This document shows, in pieces, positions 1 to 10,261 of a stretch of DNA of 64,000 nt. The notes under the pieces are model-generated. The model had not been told where the DNA came from, made no database searches, and was given only the letters and a program-made list of their open reading frames with translations. Positions within the stretch are counted from its first letter, which is position 1; each line of letters starts with the position of its first letter. Where the stretch lies: the NCBI RefSeq assembly GCF_011316935.1, contig NZ_WLYS01000008.1, positions 62,001 through 126,000 on the forward strand, in the 5' to 3' direction. This DNA comes from Sphingobacterium chungjuense. GTDB lineage: Bacteria; Bacteroidota; Bacteroidia; Sphingobacteriales; Sphingobacteriaceae. The position numbers and the translations under genes are program-made.

Positions 1-494
1 ATTTCAGTGCTGTAGGTATGTTTCAACAAGGTGGTGTTTTAATTAGTACGCTCCATTCTGCCTCGGGATACCTCAATCTGATGACGGGTAGAAGCAACAA
101 TGTTCAGATAGACTATTGGACTCCAGAAAACACGGGAGCACGTTATCCGAAACCAGGAGGCATCATGAGTGGTGATAATCCCAAATATGGTAATTCCTTG
201 GGGTATTTTGATGCCTCTTATTTGAAGATTAGAACCATGACGCTGGGTTATAACTTTAATGATTCACCATTCATTCAAAATGTAGGAATAGATCGTTTGC
301 GTATGTATGTCATGGTTCAGAATCCATTCGTATTCTTTTCTCCATTTAATCGTGCAACAGGTATGGATCCCGAAACTAATTCATTTGCAAACGAAAATAC
401 AGCTGTAGCTTCTCACCAAAGTCGTTTGCTAACGATAGGGACAAACGCCCCAGCCACGCGCTCATTTTTGTTTGGTGTTAATTTGACCTTTTAA
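1..494 (+). CDS. SusC/RagA-family TonB-linked outer membrane protein, C-terminal fragment
   Basis: The reading frame is open from the left edge of the window (codons begin at base 3), so this is the last roughly 164 residues of a gene that starts outside. The sequence has the features of a SusC barrel end: aromatic-rich beta strands, a typical segment around 'DASYLKIRTMTLGYNF', a region on named-residue loops 'NPFVFFSPFNRATGMDPE', and a final strand ending in Phe ('FLFGVNLTF'), which is the outer-membrane insertion signal. SusC proteins import glycans through the outer membrane with TonB energy and are capped by a SusD lipoprotein; the susD gene follows after 10 bp. The substrate cannot be read from this fragment. 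Confidence 0.93.
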   Translation, partial: FSAVGMFQQGGVLISTLHSASGYLNLMTGRSNNVQIDYWTPENTGARYPKPGGIMSGDNPKYGNSLGYFDASYLKIRTMTLGYNFNDSPFIQNVGIDRLRMYVMVQNPFVFFSPFNRATGMDPETNSFANENTAVASHQSRLLTIGTNAPATRSFLFGVNLTF

Positions 495-504
495 TAAAAG
501 TTCT

Positions 505-2442
505 ATGAAAAATATAGCAAAATATATAAAGATAGTCTCACTGGCGATTCTCGCCACGGTAGCTTCCTGTTCAAAGATTTTAGAGGAACAGCCACGTAGT
601 ATATACGAACCTGGATTCTTTGAAACCGAACGCGGTATTATGGGAGGTCTGACTTCCATGTACGCGCATTTACGCTGGATCTACGGACAAGCCTACTGGT
701 ATAATTCTGTACTTACGGGAACGGATGAGGTAACGTATGCACAGCAGGCCGATCAGAATTTCTTAGTAATGGATTTGAGTGGAAGAGCAGTGATGAATGC
801 AGAAAATAGCCGCGCAGACGCTATTTGGGGCGTGTGTTTCAGTAATATCAATACGGCTAACGGAATTGTGGAATTTGCCGAAAATGTAGATGGCATTACG
901 GAAGCACATATCGCTGAAGCGAAATTTTTCCGTGCTTTCGACTACTTTTTGCTTGTTCAGACTTTCGGTGGTGTGCCGTTAGATTTGGGAGCTGGTGAGT
1001 TGGTGTTCAATACAAGCACGACACGAACGTCGGTACGCAATACAGTACCTGAGGTGTACACGAAAGCGGTGTTCCCGGATCTACTGCATGCTGTTGAAAA
1101 TTTGCCAGAAAGTGGTCGTGTGATCGGTGGTGTCACCAAGACATTGGCTCGATTGTATTTAGCAAAAGCTTATCTAACATACGGTTGGTGGTTGCAAAAC
1201 CCCGAAAATATTCCGACTTATCCAGCCGCTGATCGTGTAGATCCAGATGGACACGATGCCCAGTGGTATTTCCAGCAGGCATACGATATGGCGGTACAAG
1301 GAATAGAAAATCCAGGACCTTTTGCACTACAACCCACCTTTTATGATGTACATGTGGCCACAAATGATAGGAATAATGAGTTATTGCTTTTTGCGGATCA
1401 TACAGAATCTAGTGAGTTTTACAACGGGGGTAGCCTTTCTTACGGCAGCGGTGGAGCACCAGACAACTTTGCCAGCTGGATGCTAACGTGGAACTACACA
1501 GAGATTAGAAGTAGCTCTTCCAGCTCCGCATGGACGCCGGTAGCATCTGTTCAACGCGAAGCTGCGCAGGCATTAGGTAGGCCATGGGTCAGGATGGCAC
1601 CAACTATTGGCGCTATAACAAACACATTTGCTGATAAAACCAATGATTCTCGATACGATGGTACATTTACCAGTGTCTATAGAGGTAATTGGAATAAAGC
1701 CGGTATTCAAGGCACATTTTATAATGCAAACTTCCTTCCGGTAAACCCAGGCGATGCTATTCTTACCTTTTTGAATGAGGAACCAGCCGAAGCGATCAAC
1801 TATTCTACACCAACCAGTAGCAACGTCGGAGCAGGTGTACTTCCGGGTCGCGCAGACTTTGTGGTATCACCTACGGGAATAAGCCGAAGGATATATCCAG
1901 GCATCTGGAAGATTGGACCTTACCGAACCGATAGCGGAAGTGGTTTGGGTGAGCCCAATGCAGGAAGTACGCGTCCATTTGCGGCAGCAAAGTTTTCGGA
2001 ATTGTACTTGGTCGCAGCGGAAGCTGCGGTAAAAGGGGCCGTAGCGAAGGCCGGATTTTCGTCGCGAGAATTGGTTAACGTCATTAGAGCACGTGCCGGC
2101 GTTTGGCGTTGGGACAACAATGGCAACACCGAAAGGGTAGAAGACAATAGTGCAGCGATGATCGCCGCAACTCCAGCAGATATCACCATTGAGTATATTT
2201 TAGCAGAACGTTCTAGGGAATATTTTGGAGAAGGATACCGTTGGCACGACTTGGTACGTACTCAAAAATGGAGGGATATTGCCTCAACCTATGTTATTTG
2301 TGGTCCGAATCTGGGAGATAGAACACCGATTACCTTTCAGCGAAATATACAGAACTTCCACTACCTGCGGCCTATACCTTTGGGACAGCTAGATGCTATG
2401 GAAGGAGATCGGAGTATTTATCAAAATCCAGGTTATGATTGA
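505..2442 (+). CDS. SusD/RagB-family nutrient-binding outer membrane lipoprotein
   Basis: This 645-residue protein begins with a lipoprotein signal whose lipobox 'VASC' places the lipidated cysteine at residue 22. The N-terminal half is the TPR-like SusD scaffold ('AEAKFFRAFDYFLLVQTFGGVPL' region, shown here only as a family hallmark around residues 138-160). The C-terminal part has the usual RagB end, with 'ERSREYFGEGYRWHDLVR' near residues 565-582 and 'YLRPIPLGQLDA' near the end. It forms the surface lid of the SusC transporter encoded immediately upstream and binds the glycan. It is the last gene of its operon, followed by a strong terminator. The ligand is unknown because the enzymes of this locus lie outside the window. 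Confidence 0.95.
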   Translation: MKNIAKYIKIVSLAILATVASCSKILEEQPRSIYEPGFFETERGIMGGLTSMYAHLRWIYGQAYWYNSVLTGTDEVTYAQQADQNFLVMDLSGRAVMNAENSRADAIWGVCFSNINTANGIVEFAENVDGITEAHIAEAKFFRAFDYFLLVQTFGGVPLDLGAGELVFNTSTTRTSVRNTVPEVYTKAVFPDLLHAVENLPESGRVIGGVTKTLARLYLAKAYLTYGWWLQNPENIPTYPAADRVDPDGHDAQWYFQQAYDMAVQGIENPGPFALQPTFYDVHVATNDRNNELLLFADHTESSEFYNGGSLSYGSGGAPDNFASWMLTWNYTEIRSSSSSSAWTPVASVQREAAQALGRPWVRMAPTIGAITNTFADKTNDSRYDGTFTSVYRGNWNKAGIQGTFYNANFLPVNPGDAILTFLNEEPAEAINYSTPTSSNVGAGVLPGRADFVVSPTGISRRIYPGIWKIGPYRTDSGSGLGEPNAGSTRPFAAAKFSELYLVAAEAAVKGAVAKAGFSSRELVNVIRARAGVWRWDNNGNTERVEDNSAAMIAATPADITIEYILAERSREYFGEGYRWHDLVRTQKWRDIASTYVICGPNLGDRTPITFQRNIQNFHYLRPIPLGQLDAMEGDRSIYQNPGYD

Positions 2443-2520
2443 TGTAATAACTCCGGTTTTTTTTAAATATCGTGGTATTAATTAACTCCAACCTCTTTTG
2501 ATGGAGGAGTAGCACACGGA

Positions 2521-2560
2521 AAAAGGCTAGTCAGCAGCATAGGCTGACTAGCCTTTTTTG
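2521..2560 (+). terminator. Rho-independent terminator after susCD
   Basis: A perfect 15-bp stem (2521-2535 pairing with 2543-2557) encloses a 7-base loop, and the 3' arm runs into six T residues. It lies about 80 bp beyond the susD stop and should end the first susCD transcript. The A-run on the 5' side would let it work on the other strand too, but no minus-strand gene ends here. Confidence 0.9.
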
Positions 2561-2911
2561 TGAAAATGGTAAAATCAATCAGTTCCTAGATTTATCGTAT
2601 GTTACTCAGCACTCTAATTTTGCTTTTGTGAATGCCCTAAAAAGTGCTTCGTCATCATGTGCAGCAAGGTTTCGGTAGCTTGCTGCACTGAAAAGTCAGC
2701 CATCTGAAAATATAGACTAGTCAGGCTTGCTTTTCCGATTAGTGACGATAATAATAGGCCGGATTAAGTATGAATTATGCGGGCGATTGCACCAGTGTAG
2801 GGCTATATTCATTAGTCAACAAACAAGCACTACCATTTCCTATTCATAGGGAATAAGGTTATATTTACGAATCGTTTTTTAAGTCTAACCAAAAAGTAAA
2901 CGAATTTTCTG
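2561..2911. other. Intergenic region before the first HTCS gene
   Basis: This stretch of about 350 bases lies between the susCD terminator and the HTCS gene. I see no coding frame. A weak -7-like sequence TATATTTA (2860-2867, one mismatch from TAnnTTTG) lies about 45 bp upstream of the HTCS start and may be its promoter. Confidence 0.4.
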
Positions 2912-5900
2912 ATGCCTTTGATAAACTTGATTATGAAAGCGGTTGCATTATGTATTATTAGTACATTATGTGCATTTAGTTTCGCATTTGCACAAGATCA
3001 TGCTATCGATTTTCAGCGTTTGTATTCCAAAGATGGCCTTTCGTCCAATACAATCCATGCTTTAATACGAGATCATTTCGGTTTTCTTTGGATAGGCACC
3101 GAAGATGGTCTAAACCGTTTTGATGGCAAAAGCTTTAAAATATATAGGCGTAATCCAACCGAAAATAACGGTTTGGGCATCAACCACGTTACTTCGTTGC
3201 ATGAAGATGCTAACGGTCGCCTCTGGATTGGTACAAACGGTGGAGGAGTTGCGTATTACGATAGGAAAACAGATCGGGTAATACAGTACAGCCCCAACAC
3301 AGCTTCAGCCGGGAGTACTGCCATAAATTCCATTTCTAGTGACAATCAGGGTAATATTATGGTTAGCGCCTTTGGAGCATTTTACTGTATTAATGGTACG
3401 ACACAACAGCTGCATACAGATGGAATGTATGCTGAAATTAACAAAAGATTACAAGGCAAGATTTCTCACTGTAGCTTTACAGATCAAGAAGGAAACCTTT
3501 GGATTGCCGCTGACCAGACCTTGTATCAGTACAACCGAAAGTTACAATTTAAACAAGAATACCAAGTTGCCAGTGTAGGCGCGGGGAACCGTTCTGATCA
3601 TGTGATTCGTGCTATTATTCAAGACGATCGTGGCGTTATGTGGTTTGCTTCTACAGAAGGTTTGCTTCGGTTCAATACCCAACGCAATGCGTTGGAATCC
3701 GCCTCCAAATTGATGCAAGGCGATAAGCTTTATAGCAATAACCTATATGCAATTGATAAGGATAACAAGGGCAACTTATGGATTGGCAGCGATAAAGGAT
3801 TACACCTCTTCAATGTTAATACATTTAAATTGACGCAATTTAAACCGGAAAAAGGCAATTTACATAGCTTAAGTACGCATTCCATACGATCTATTTTGAT
3901 TGATAACTATGGTATTTCTTGGGTCGGCACCTATCAAGGCGGATTAAATAAGTACGACAGCAATCTCAATGAATTTAATCTAAGGGTTGTCGGTAATACG
4001 CCTTCCTATTCTGGTGAAAGTGCTATCGTAACCTCATTATCCGCGATTAACAATGATATCTACATCGGAACTGACGGAAACGGGGTATGGAATTATGATA
4101 AAGCAAAACGTAGTCAGCATATAGTCACGGCATTGCCAGGCGACCTGAATGTGCTTGCGATGGAGCAAGATGATAACACACTCTGGCTTGGTACCTATCA
4201 AAAAGGATTATATGGTTATGATGTGGTAAACAAGGAAGTTATTCAATTCAAGGAAGGCATAGGAGATCTGGACTTAAATAGCAATGAAATATTTACGTTG
4301 AAGAAAGATCGAAAAGGTAACTTATGGGTTGGCACAAATGGTAGAGGAGTAAATGTGCTAGGTAAGGATCGAAAGCTTATAACCAAGTACGACAAATTAG
4401 GTTATGTACGTGCCATCGAAGAGTTAGATGATACACAAATGTGGATTGGAACGTATGGAGCTGGAATAACTGTCATCAATCCGCTTACACAAATTTCTTA
4501 TAATCTGAACGCGGAATCACATCAATTACCAAGTAATTATATATCGTCTATCTATCATGATAGCGCTGGTAACACGTGGGTTGGTACTAGTGGTAATGGA
4601 ATTGGGGTTTTAAAAAAAGGGCAAAAGAAATTTACCCTGCTATCTGCACATGATGGATTGCTCAACGGGATGGTATATAAAATCATGGAAGATGACAGCG
4701 GTAAGATTTGGATCAGCACCAGTCAGGGCTTGAGCTGCTATGATGTCCAAACGGGTGTCTTTAAAAATTATTCTCACTCCGCAGGTCTTCAATCTGGCGC
4801 TTTTAGCTTGGGAGCTGGCCTAAAAATGAAGGATGGCGAATTATTTTTTGGGGGACAACACGGTTTCAATCATTTTTATCCAGATAAACTCAAAATAAAT
4901 AAGAACCCAGCACAGATTGTATTCACTAGCCTACGAGTAGATAATACCAATGTCGATCCCGGAGTTGATCAACCGATCACGACATCGATATTAATGGAAG
5001 AGAAGATGCAACTACGATACGATCAAAATTTTTCAATATTTTTTGAGGCATTAAATTTTACTGTACCAGAAGACAATCAATATGAATATCTGCTAGAGGG
5101 TTTTGACAAATCTTGGGTATCCGTCGGTAAAGAGCATGTGGCGAGTTATACCAATATTCCACCCGGTAATTACCAATTTCGAGTTCGAGCAAGTAACAAT
5201 GATGGGGTATGGGGCAATAATGAACGATCCATTGAAGTGGTAATCACACCACCTTGGTGGCGAACGATTCCTGCTTACATGTTATATGCCGCTATAGTTT
5301 TAGGCGGTTTGTTATTAATTAGAGCGCGAGGTATTAAACGGCTAAAGGCACAATTTGCGTTAGAACAAGAAAGAGTATCTGCCAAGCAACTGATAGAGCA
5401 AGAACGAAAAGACGCAGAACAGTTGAGAAAACTTGATAAAATGAAGATCAAATTTTTGACCAACTTAAGTCACGAATTCAAAACACCGATATCGTTAATT
5501 AAAGGGCCTATTGATAATATGCTGCTAGCCGGAGATAGTTTGAAAAATATAGAACAGCTAAAATTTGTTCAAAGAAATAGTGAACGATTGTTGCGATTGG
5601 TCAACCAGCTCCTAGATTTTAGAAAACTAGAAGAGAATGAGATTACCCTGTACAATATAGAAGGTGAATTAGTTTCCTTTATTAGGCAGTCTGTTGCTTC
5701 ATTTGGTGATTTAGCACTACAGAAGGGTATCGCCTTGAATGTGGTTTGTAGCACAGAGGAACTATTCGTGAGCTTCGATAAGGATAAGTTAGAGCGAATC
5801 ATCTTCAATTTATTGTCCAATGCCTTTAAATTTACGGCGCGTGGTGGTACGATCGATGTACGTCTGAATCATCGTTCTTTAGATAACTGTGATGAATTTC

Positions 5901-6973
5901 TACACATCGATTTTAGTATTGAAGATTCTGGAGTTGGAATCGCAGAAGAACATACAACAAGAATTTTCGATCGTTTTTTTCAAATTCACCCCGATGAAAA
6001 CATTCTAAACCAAGGATCAGGAATTGGACTGTCGATCGTAAAGTCTTTTGTTGAGCTTTATCAAGGGACTATACATGTGATCAGTGAGATGGGGCGAGGT
6101 AGTGCTTTTTATTTTGATCTCAAGCTCAAAAAATCATTGTATGCAAGCGAAAGCTTGGTAGAAGAAAACGGATCAATAGCGGATGGTCAATCGGTACAGC
6201 TATCTTCGGAGGCTCCTAAAATCTTGATTGTAGAAGATGATTCTGATTTTCGATTATATCTGAGAAGACATTTACAGGAACACTATCAGATCATTGAAGC
6301 AGAGAATGGAATGGACGGTTGGCAAAAAGCGCTTTTCTATCATCCCGATATTATTGTGAGCGACGTGCAGATGCCCATTATGAATGGGGTAGAGTTTGTT
6401 CAGAAACTTCATCTTGACAAGCGTACCATGCAAATTCCTGTTATTCTTTTAACCGCTGCAAATATACCTAATGGAGCCATTTATGGTATCGAATCTGGTG
6501 CGGTGGATTATCTCAATAAGCCATTTGATATGCCGCATTTTATGGCTAAAGTAAATCGGCTGTTGATGCTTAGCCAAGCAGTTAAGCATAAGTATTTGAA
6601 GCAAGTCGACCTGATAAGTCCGACGACAGAAATTGTTTCAGAGAACGAGAAATTCTTGAAAAAAGCCTATGCGTACATCGAGGAAAATATGGCTAACTCA
6701 CAGCTTTCCGTTGAATCGCTAAGTGCCTACCTGTCAATTAGCAGAGCATCTCTCTATAATAAGTTGTTGGATTATACAGGTATGACACCTGTGGAATATA
6801 TCCGCTCGACCAAGCTAGATCGAGCAAAAGAACTATTGCAAAGAAGCAATAAGTCTATTGCAGAAGTGGCGTACGAGTTGGGTTTTGCAAATCCAAACTA
6901 CTTCACCAAGGTTTTTAAAGCACATTTTAATAAGACACCTTCAGCGTATATTCAAGCAAAAAAGCAAGTGTAG
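2912..6973 (+). CDS. Hybrid two-component system regulator (HTCS)
   Basis: This 1353-residue single-chain sensor and regulator has a signal or anchor segment, then about 14 periplasmic beta-propeller repeats with recurrent 'LWIGT'-type motifs (residues 30-670). A Y_Y_Y domain ends at 'TPPWWRT' and is followed by a transmembrane helix near residues 789-806. The kinase core follows, with the phospho-acceptor His854 in 'NLSHEFKTP', and an ATPase domain with 'GSGIGLSIV'. A receiver domain has Asp1151 in 'VSDVQMP', and the C-terminus is an AraC-type helix-turn-helix. Such proteins sense a glycan fragment and activate a nearby polysaccharide locus, here probably the upstream susCD. An internal ATG at 2933 would give a more typical signal peptide start ('MKAVALC'), so the true start may be there. 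Confidence 0.95.
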   Translation: MPLINLIMKAVALCIISTLCAFSFAFAQDHAIDFQRLYSKDGLSSNTIHALIRDHFGFLWIGTEDGLNRFDGKSFKIYRRNPTENNGLGINHVTSLHEDANGRLWIGTNGGGVAYYDRKTDRVIQYSPNTASAGSTAINSISSDNQGNIMVSAFGAFYCINGTTQQLHTDGMYAEINKRLQGKISHCSFTDQEGNLWIAADQTLYQYNRKLQFKQEYQVASVGAGNRSDHVIRAIIQDDRGVMWFASTEGLLRFNTQRNALESASKLMQGDKLYSNNLYAIDKDNKGNLWIGSDKGLHLFNVNTFKLTQFKPEKGNLHSLSTHSIRSILIDNYGISWVGTYQGGLNKYDSNLNEFNLRVVGNTPSYSGESAIVTSLSAINNDIYIGTDGNGVWNYDKAKRSQHIVTALPGDLNVLAMEQDDNTLWLGTYQKGLYGYDVVNKEVIQFKEGIGDLDLNSNEIFTLKKDRKGNLWVGTNGRGVNVLGKDRKLITKYDKLGYVRAIEELDDTQMWIGTYGAGITVINPLTQISYNLNAESHQLPSNYISSIYHDSAGNTWVGTSGNGIGVLKKGQKKFTLLSAHDGLLNGMVYKIMEDDSGKIWISTSQGLSCYDVQTGVFKNYSHSAGLQSGAFSLGAGLKMKDGELFFGGQHGFNHFYPDKLKINKNPAQIVFTSLRVDNTNVDPGVDQPITTSILMEEKMQLRYDQNFSIFFEALNFTVPEDNQYEYLLEGFDKSWVSVGKEHVASYTNIPPGNYQFRVRASNNDGVWGNNERSIEVVITPPWWRTIPAYMLYAAIVLGGLLLIRARGIKRLKAQFALEQERVSAKQLIEQERKDAEQLRKLDKMKIKFLTNLSHEFKTPISLIKGPIDNMLLAGDSLKNIEQLKFVQRNSERLLRLVNQLLDFRKLEENEITLYNIEGELVSFIRQSVASFGDLALQKGIALNVVCSTEELFVSFDKDKLERIIFNLLSNAFKFTARGGTIDVRLNHRSLDNCDEFLHIDFSIEDSGVGIAEEHTTRIFDRFFQIHPDENILNQGSGIGLSIVKSFVELYQGTIHVISEMGRGSAFYFDLKLKKSLYASESLVEENGSIADGQSVQLSSEAPKILIVEDDSDFRLYLRRHLQEHYQIIEAENGMDGWQKALFYHPDIIVSDVQMPIMNGVEFVQKLHLDKRTMQIPVILLTAANIPNGAIYGIESGAVDYLNKPFDMPHFMAKVNRLLMLSQAVKHKYLKQVDLISPTTEIVSENEKFLKKAYAYIEENMANSQLSVESLSAYLSISRASLYNKLLDYTGMTPVEYIRSTKLDRAKELLQRSNKSIAEVAYELGFANPNYFTKVFKAHFNKTPSAYIQAKKQV

Positions 6974-7322
6974 ATGATTTTTTTGAGGGTAGTTATATTT
7001 ACATTTTCGCTTCCCATAAAATTGATCTTTTTATAAATTCCAGTTCAGATGGAGTTTTCGCTTTTTGTAATACTTTCCTTTTCAGGTTGCTCTGTGTAAT
7101 AGGCTTGAACAGTAGTGATAGTCCGCCGATTAATAAAAGTGTAGCTAAAAACGAAGATGATATGCTTAGGGATATGGCTAGTAGCGTGGGATGCTAATAG
7201 CTATATCGTAAAAACAGATCTTGCAAAACTACCAGTGTCCGTAGCGTGAAAATAGTAAATCTCCTAATTTGTCAGCGTAGCGAAGGAATGTAAATGACTC
7301 GTAAAATACAGTTTAACATCAT
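6974..7322. other. Intergenic region between HTCS and PAS kinase genes
   Basis: This is about 350 bases with no convincing gene. A few short open stretches are present, including a lipobox-like 'LSFSGC' around 7070-7095 that stops at once, but none has start, length and composition together. No clear terminator hairpin is visible after the HTCS stop. Confidence 0.35.
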
Positions 7323-7330
7323 TATCTTTG
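7323..7330 (+). promoter_or_regulatory. -7 promoter element of the PAS kinase gene
   Basis: TATCTTTG matches the Bacteroidota -7 consensus TAnnTTTG exactly and ends 18 bp before the ATG at 7349. A TTG at 7328 that is in frame with the gene falls inside this element, which argues that translation begins at 7349 and not earlier. No good -33 TTTG is seen. Confidence 0.55.
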
Positions 7331-7348
7331 CATACTATATCGTTGTGT

Positions 7349-9550
7349 ATGAATGTGAGTTTTAATGGTTTGTTGCATGTAATTTCGGAGATGCCCAATG
7401 CTGTAGCAGTATATGACAGTGAAGACCTCAATATTGCCATAGCAAATGAAAAAATGCTGAAGATGTGGAACCGAGCCGATAACTTGGACGGTCAAAGATT
7501 GGGCGATATCTTTCCGGAATATATTGAGCAGGGATTTGAGGGATTGCTTAGAAATGTTTGGAAAACAGGTGAAGCATTCTCTGGAGAGGAGATACCCGCG
7601 GACATCTTAATAGATGGCATTCTTACTCCGCGTTACTTTGACTTTAAATATAATCCACTGAAAGATCAAAACGGAATTACCTATGCCATATTGCATACTG
7701 CAACAGATGTTACTGATCGTAAACTCGCCCGTGAGCAGGTTGCTGAAAGACAAGCCAGTGAGGAAAATGTCAAGGCAGAACTACAGGCTACTAATGAAGA
7801 ACTTACCACTCTGAATGAAGAATATATGGCAACCAACGAACAGTTGGACAAGTATAACTATGCCATAAATGAAATCAATACCAAACTTACTGAAACCAAC
7901 AAAAATTTAGGTAATGCTAACCAGGGGTACAAAACTTCTAACGAACGCTTAAATACCGCTAATCACCGACTTAATAAAGATATTGATGATCTAAAATCTA
8001 TAAATGATGCGATACAAGATCTCAATAACAGATTAGCTGACAGTGAACAAGGCTTTCAAAACTTGATTGCCCAGGCGCCTGTAGCCATATTGCTGACCAA
8101 AGGGGAAGATTTTATCATTGAAAAAATTAATTCCACTATGCTGAATATTCTGGGACGGGACGAAAGCATTATCGGAAAGCCTCTATTTGAACAAATACCA
8201 GAGCTTAAGGGCCAACTTGCAGCGGATTTGCTAAAAGAAACGTTCGAGTTTGGCGAATCGCGCGAAGAAATATCCAGTCCAGTCAGATTATTACTTGATG
8301 GTCAGCTTAGAGAAGGCTTCTTCAACTTTAATTTTACACCATTTATCGAAAACGGAAAAGTAACTGGAGTAATTGATGTTGCCGTGGAAGTAACCGCTCA
8401 GGTATTGGCTATTCGTGACCGGGAAGAGACTATCCGCCAAAAAGTAGTGCTGGAAGAAACACTTAGAAATAGCGAAAAAAGACTGCAGGGAATATTGGAA
8501 ACCATGGCCGAAGGTGTAGGAATAGTCGATCATACCGGACAGTTGGTGTATGCCAACCCTATGGCTCAGCAGATACTCGGACTGACGTCGAGCGATATTG
8601 AAAGTCGAACTTATAGTGATCCACGATGGCAAAATCTGCGTATCGATGGCTCTCCACTTCCGGATGAGGAACATCCCATGACTGTTATGATGACGACTGG
8701 AAGCAAGGTATTTGATATGGAAATTGGCGTACAACGACCCGACGGTAGTAGGCAGTACATCTCTATCAACGCTGCGCCTATCTTTAATGAAGATGGAAAT
8801 TTAACCGGTGGTATCGGCACCTTCATGGATGTAACCTCAAGGCGAATGATTCTACAGGGAAAAGATGACTTTATCAGCATTGCCAGTCACGAGCTAAAAA
8901 ATCCAGTTACCTCACTAAAAGCGGCTTTGCAATTATTGGAAAGGGCGCATAATAGGCTACCTGAAGAATCAAGAAGTAAGCTAATTTCTCAGGCGCTCAG
9001 CAGTCTGGACAATCTTTCCCGTTTAATACATGATCTGCTGGATACTAGTCGGCTGGAGCAGGGGCAGATGAAGATGGACAAATCAACAGTTTCAATAAAT
9101 GATCTCTTCAACGACTGCTGTGCTCATATAGCAAACGATTCTAAACAGCATATAACTTTAAGTGGCCAAAAGATGCTAAGCGTCTATGCAGACAGCCAAC
9201 AGATAGGGCAAGTATTGGTAAACTTCATATCCAATGCTATAAAGTATGCGCCGGATTCTAAAGAAATTGTTGTTTATGTGAGCCAGATTGGCGATGACGA
9301 AATTAAAATCAGCGTTAAAGATTCTGGACCTGGCATACCGAAAGAAAATCTAAGCCATCTTTTTGAACGCTACTACCGTACAAATTACGAAGGGAAAAAG
9401 TTTACAGGACTGGGGCTTGGACTCTACATAAGCGCGGAAATTATCAAAAATCATGGCGGTAGGATCGGAGTAGAAAGCGAGCTTGGCAAAGGAAGCGAGT
9501 TTTGGTTTACACTACCCACCCAGGCTTCGCACCAACAAAATATTAGTTAA
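7349..9550 (+). CDS. Soluble PAS-domain sensor histidine kinase
   Basis: The protein has 733 residues counted from ATG 7349. It has no signal peptide or membrane segment, so it should be cytoplasmic. An N-terminal PAS domain covers residues 5-125. A long coiled coil follows (about 130-235), rich in Asn, Glu, Leu and Thr with repeats like 'ATNEELTTLNEEYMATNEQL'. Two more PAS domains (about 240-365 and 380-500) lead to HisKA with His514 in 'IASHELKNP' and an ATPase domain with 'GLGLGLYIS'. All catalytic motifs look intact. It lies 64 bp before a stand-alone receiver gene, its likely phosphorylation partner. The signal could be a redox state or a small ligand bound by the PAS domains, which the sequence alone does not decide. 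Confidence 0.92.
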   Translation: MNVSFNGLLHVISEMPNAVAVYDSEDLNIAIANEKMLKMWNRADNLDGQRLGDIFPEYIEQGFEGLLRNVWKTGEAFSGEEIPADILIDGILTPRYFDFKYNPLKDQNGITYAILHTATDVTDRKLAREQVAERQASEENVKAELQATNEELTTLNEEYMATNEQLDKYNYAINEINTKLTETNKNLGNANQGYKTSNERLNTANHRLNKDIDDLKSINDAIQDLNNRLADSEQGFQNLIAQAPVAILLTKGEDFIIEKINSTMLNILGRDESIIGKPLFEQIPELKGQLAADLLKETFEFGESREEISSPVRLLLDGQLREGFFNFNFTPFIENGKVTGVIDVAVEVTAQVLAIRDREETIRQKVVLEETLRNSEKRLQGILETMAEGVGIVDHTGQLVYANPMAQQILGLTSSDIESRTYSDPRWQNLRIDGSPLPDEEHPMTVMMTTGSKVFDMEIGVQRPDGSRQYISINAAPIFNEDGNLTGGIGTFMDVTSRRMILQGKDDFISIASHELKNPVTSLKAALQLLERAHNRLPEESRSKLISQALSSLDNLSRLIHDLLDTSRLEQGQMKMDKSTVSINDLFNDCCAHIANDSKQHITLSGQKMLSVYADSQQIGQVLVNFISNAIKYAPDSKEIVVYVSQIGDDEIKISVKDSGPGIPKENLSHLFERYYRTNYEGKKFTGLGLGLYISAEIIKNHGGRIGVESELGKGSEFWFTLPTQASHQQNIS

Positions 9551-9614
9551 TGTTTATCTGCAAATTACTGAAAACTAAAGCGCTAATTATTTGTTGTTAC
9601 GTGGTTGAAGGTTT

Positions 9615-9968
9615 ATGAGAATGATATATATAGTAGAGGATGACGATGGGGTAAGGGAAGTATTGGAAATACTCCTTGATAGTGAAGACTATACTGTGAA
9701 ATCATTTGCAGATGTAGAAAAGTTTAAAAATAGGGATCTATTAGTTGTTCCAGACCTTTATATTTTCGACGTAAGACTGCCCGATGGCTCTGGGATTGAT
9801 CTTTGTAACGAAATTAGGCATGATGGAAATCCAGATGTTCCTATCATGATGATGAGTGCACATGCAAATCCAACCTCTATTCATGATCAATGTTCGCCCG
9901 ATTCGTTCATAAGTAAACCATTTGATATCGACAATTTTCTCTTCAAAATTAGGACAGCATTGGCCTAA
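9615..9968 (+). CDS. Stand-alone response regulator (REC domain only)
   Basis: The 117 residues form a single CheY-like receiver domain with the acidic pocket 'VEDDDG' at the N-terminus, phospho-acceptor Asp52 in 'IFDVRLP', Ser81 in the switch region and Lys101 in 'SKPFD'. No DNA-binding or enzymatic output domain is present, so it must act by protein contact or as a phospho-relay intermediate. It follows the PAS histidine kinase and is probably co-transcribed with it. The ATG at 9615 is followed in frame by another at 9621, so the exact start is uncertain by two residues. Confidence 0.93.
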   Translation: MRMIYIVEDDDGVREVLEILLDSEDYTVKSFADVEKFKNRDLLVVPDLYIFDVRLPDGSGIDLCNEIRHDGNPDVPIMMMSAHANPTSIHDQCSPDSFISKPFDIDNFLFKIRTALA

Positions 9969-10261
9969 GCGCAAGTAAGCAACTAAATAGAGAAGAAACC
10001 GCTTGCGGTCTAATAAAGTCAATTCGTATGGGCTTTATAAGCTCGTTAGATTAGGACAATTCCCTTAATCAATCTTTTTGGTAAAAGACTAACCTTTTCC
10101 TTCATCATGCTTTACTTACATCCTTGCAATTTTGAAAAGCTGCGTAAATCATCATCCCATAAGTTAGGTCAATTTCGAGTGCTGCATGTAGCGTATTTGA
10201 CATCGTTGTCTCACAAAAACAGCATTATAATCACGGTAATTGATGCAGAAACAATATAAGA

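Noticed and set aside
2484..2510. Small imperfect hairpin (CTCCA with TGGAG) between susD and its terminator
   Set aside because: The stem is five pairs without T-run; the strong terminator just downstream explains the region better.
7050..7200. Possible lipoprotein remnant ('LSFSGC' followed in another frame by an Asn/Ser/Asp-rich stretch)
   Set aside because: Only a few residues support it and a stop follows at once; it could be chance in AT-rich DNA.
8291..8734. Open frame of 147 codons on the minus strand inside the PAS kinase gene
   Set aside because: Antisense to conserved PAS domains, low-complexity His/Ser/Tyr-rich composition, no promoter or neighbours.
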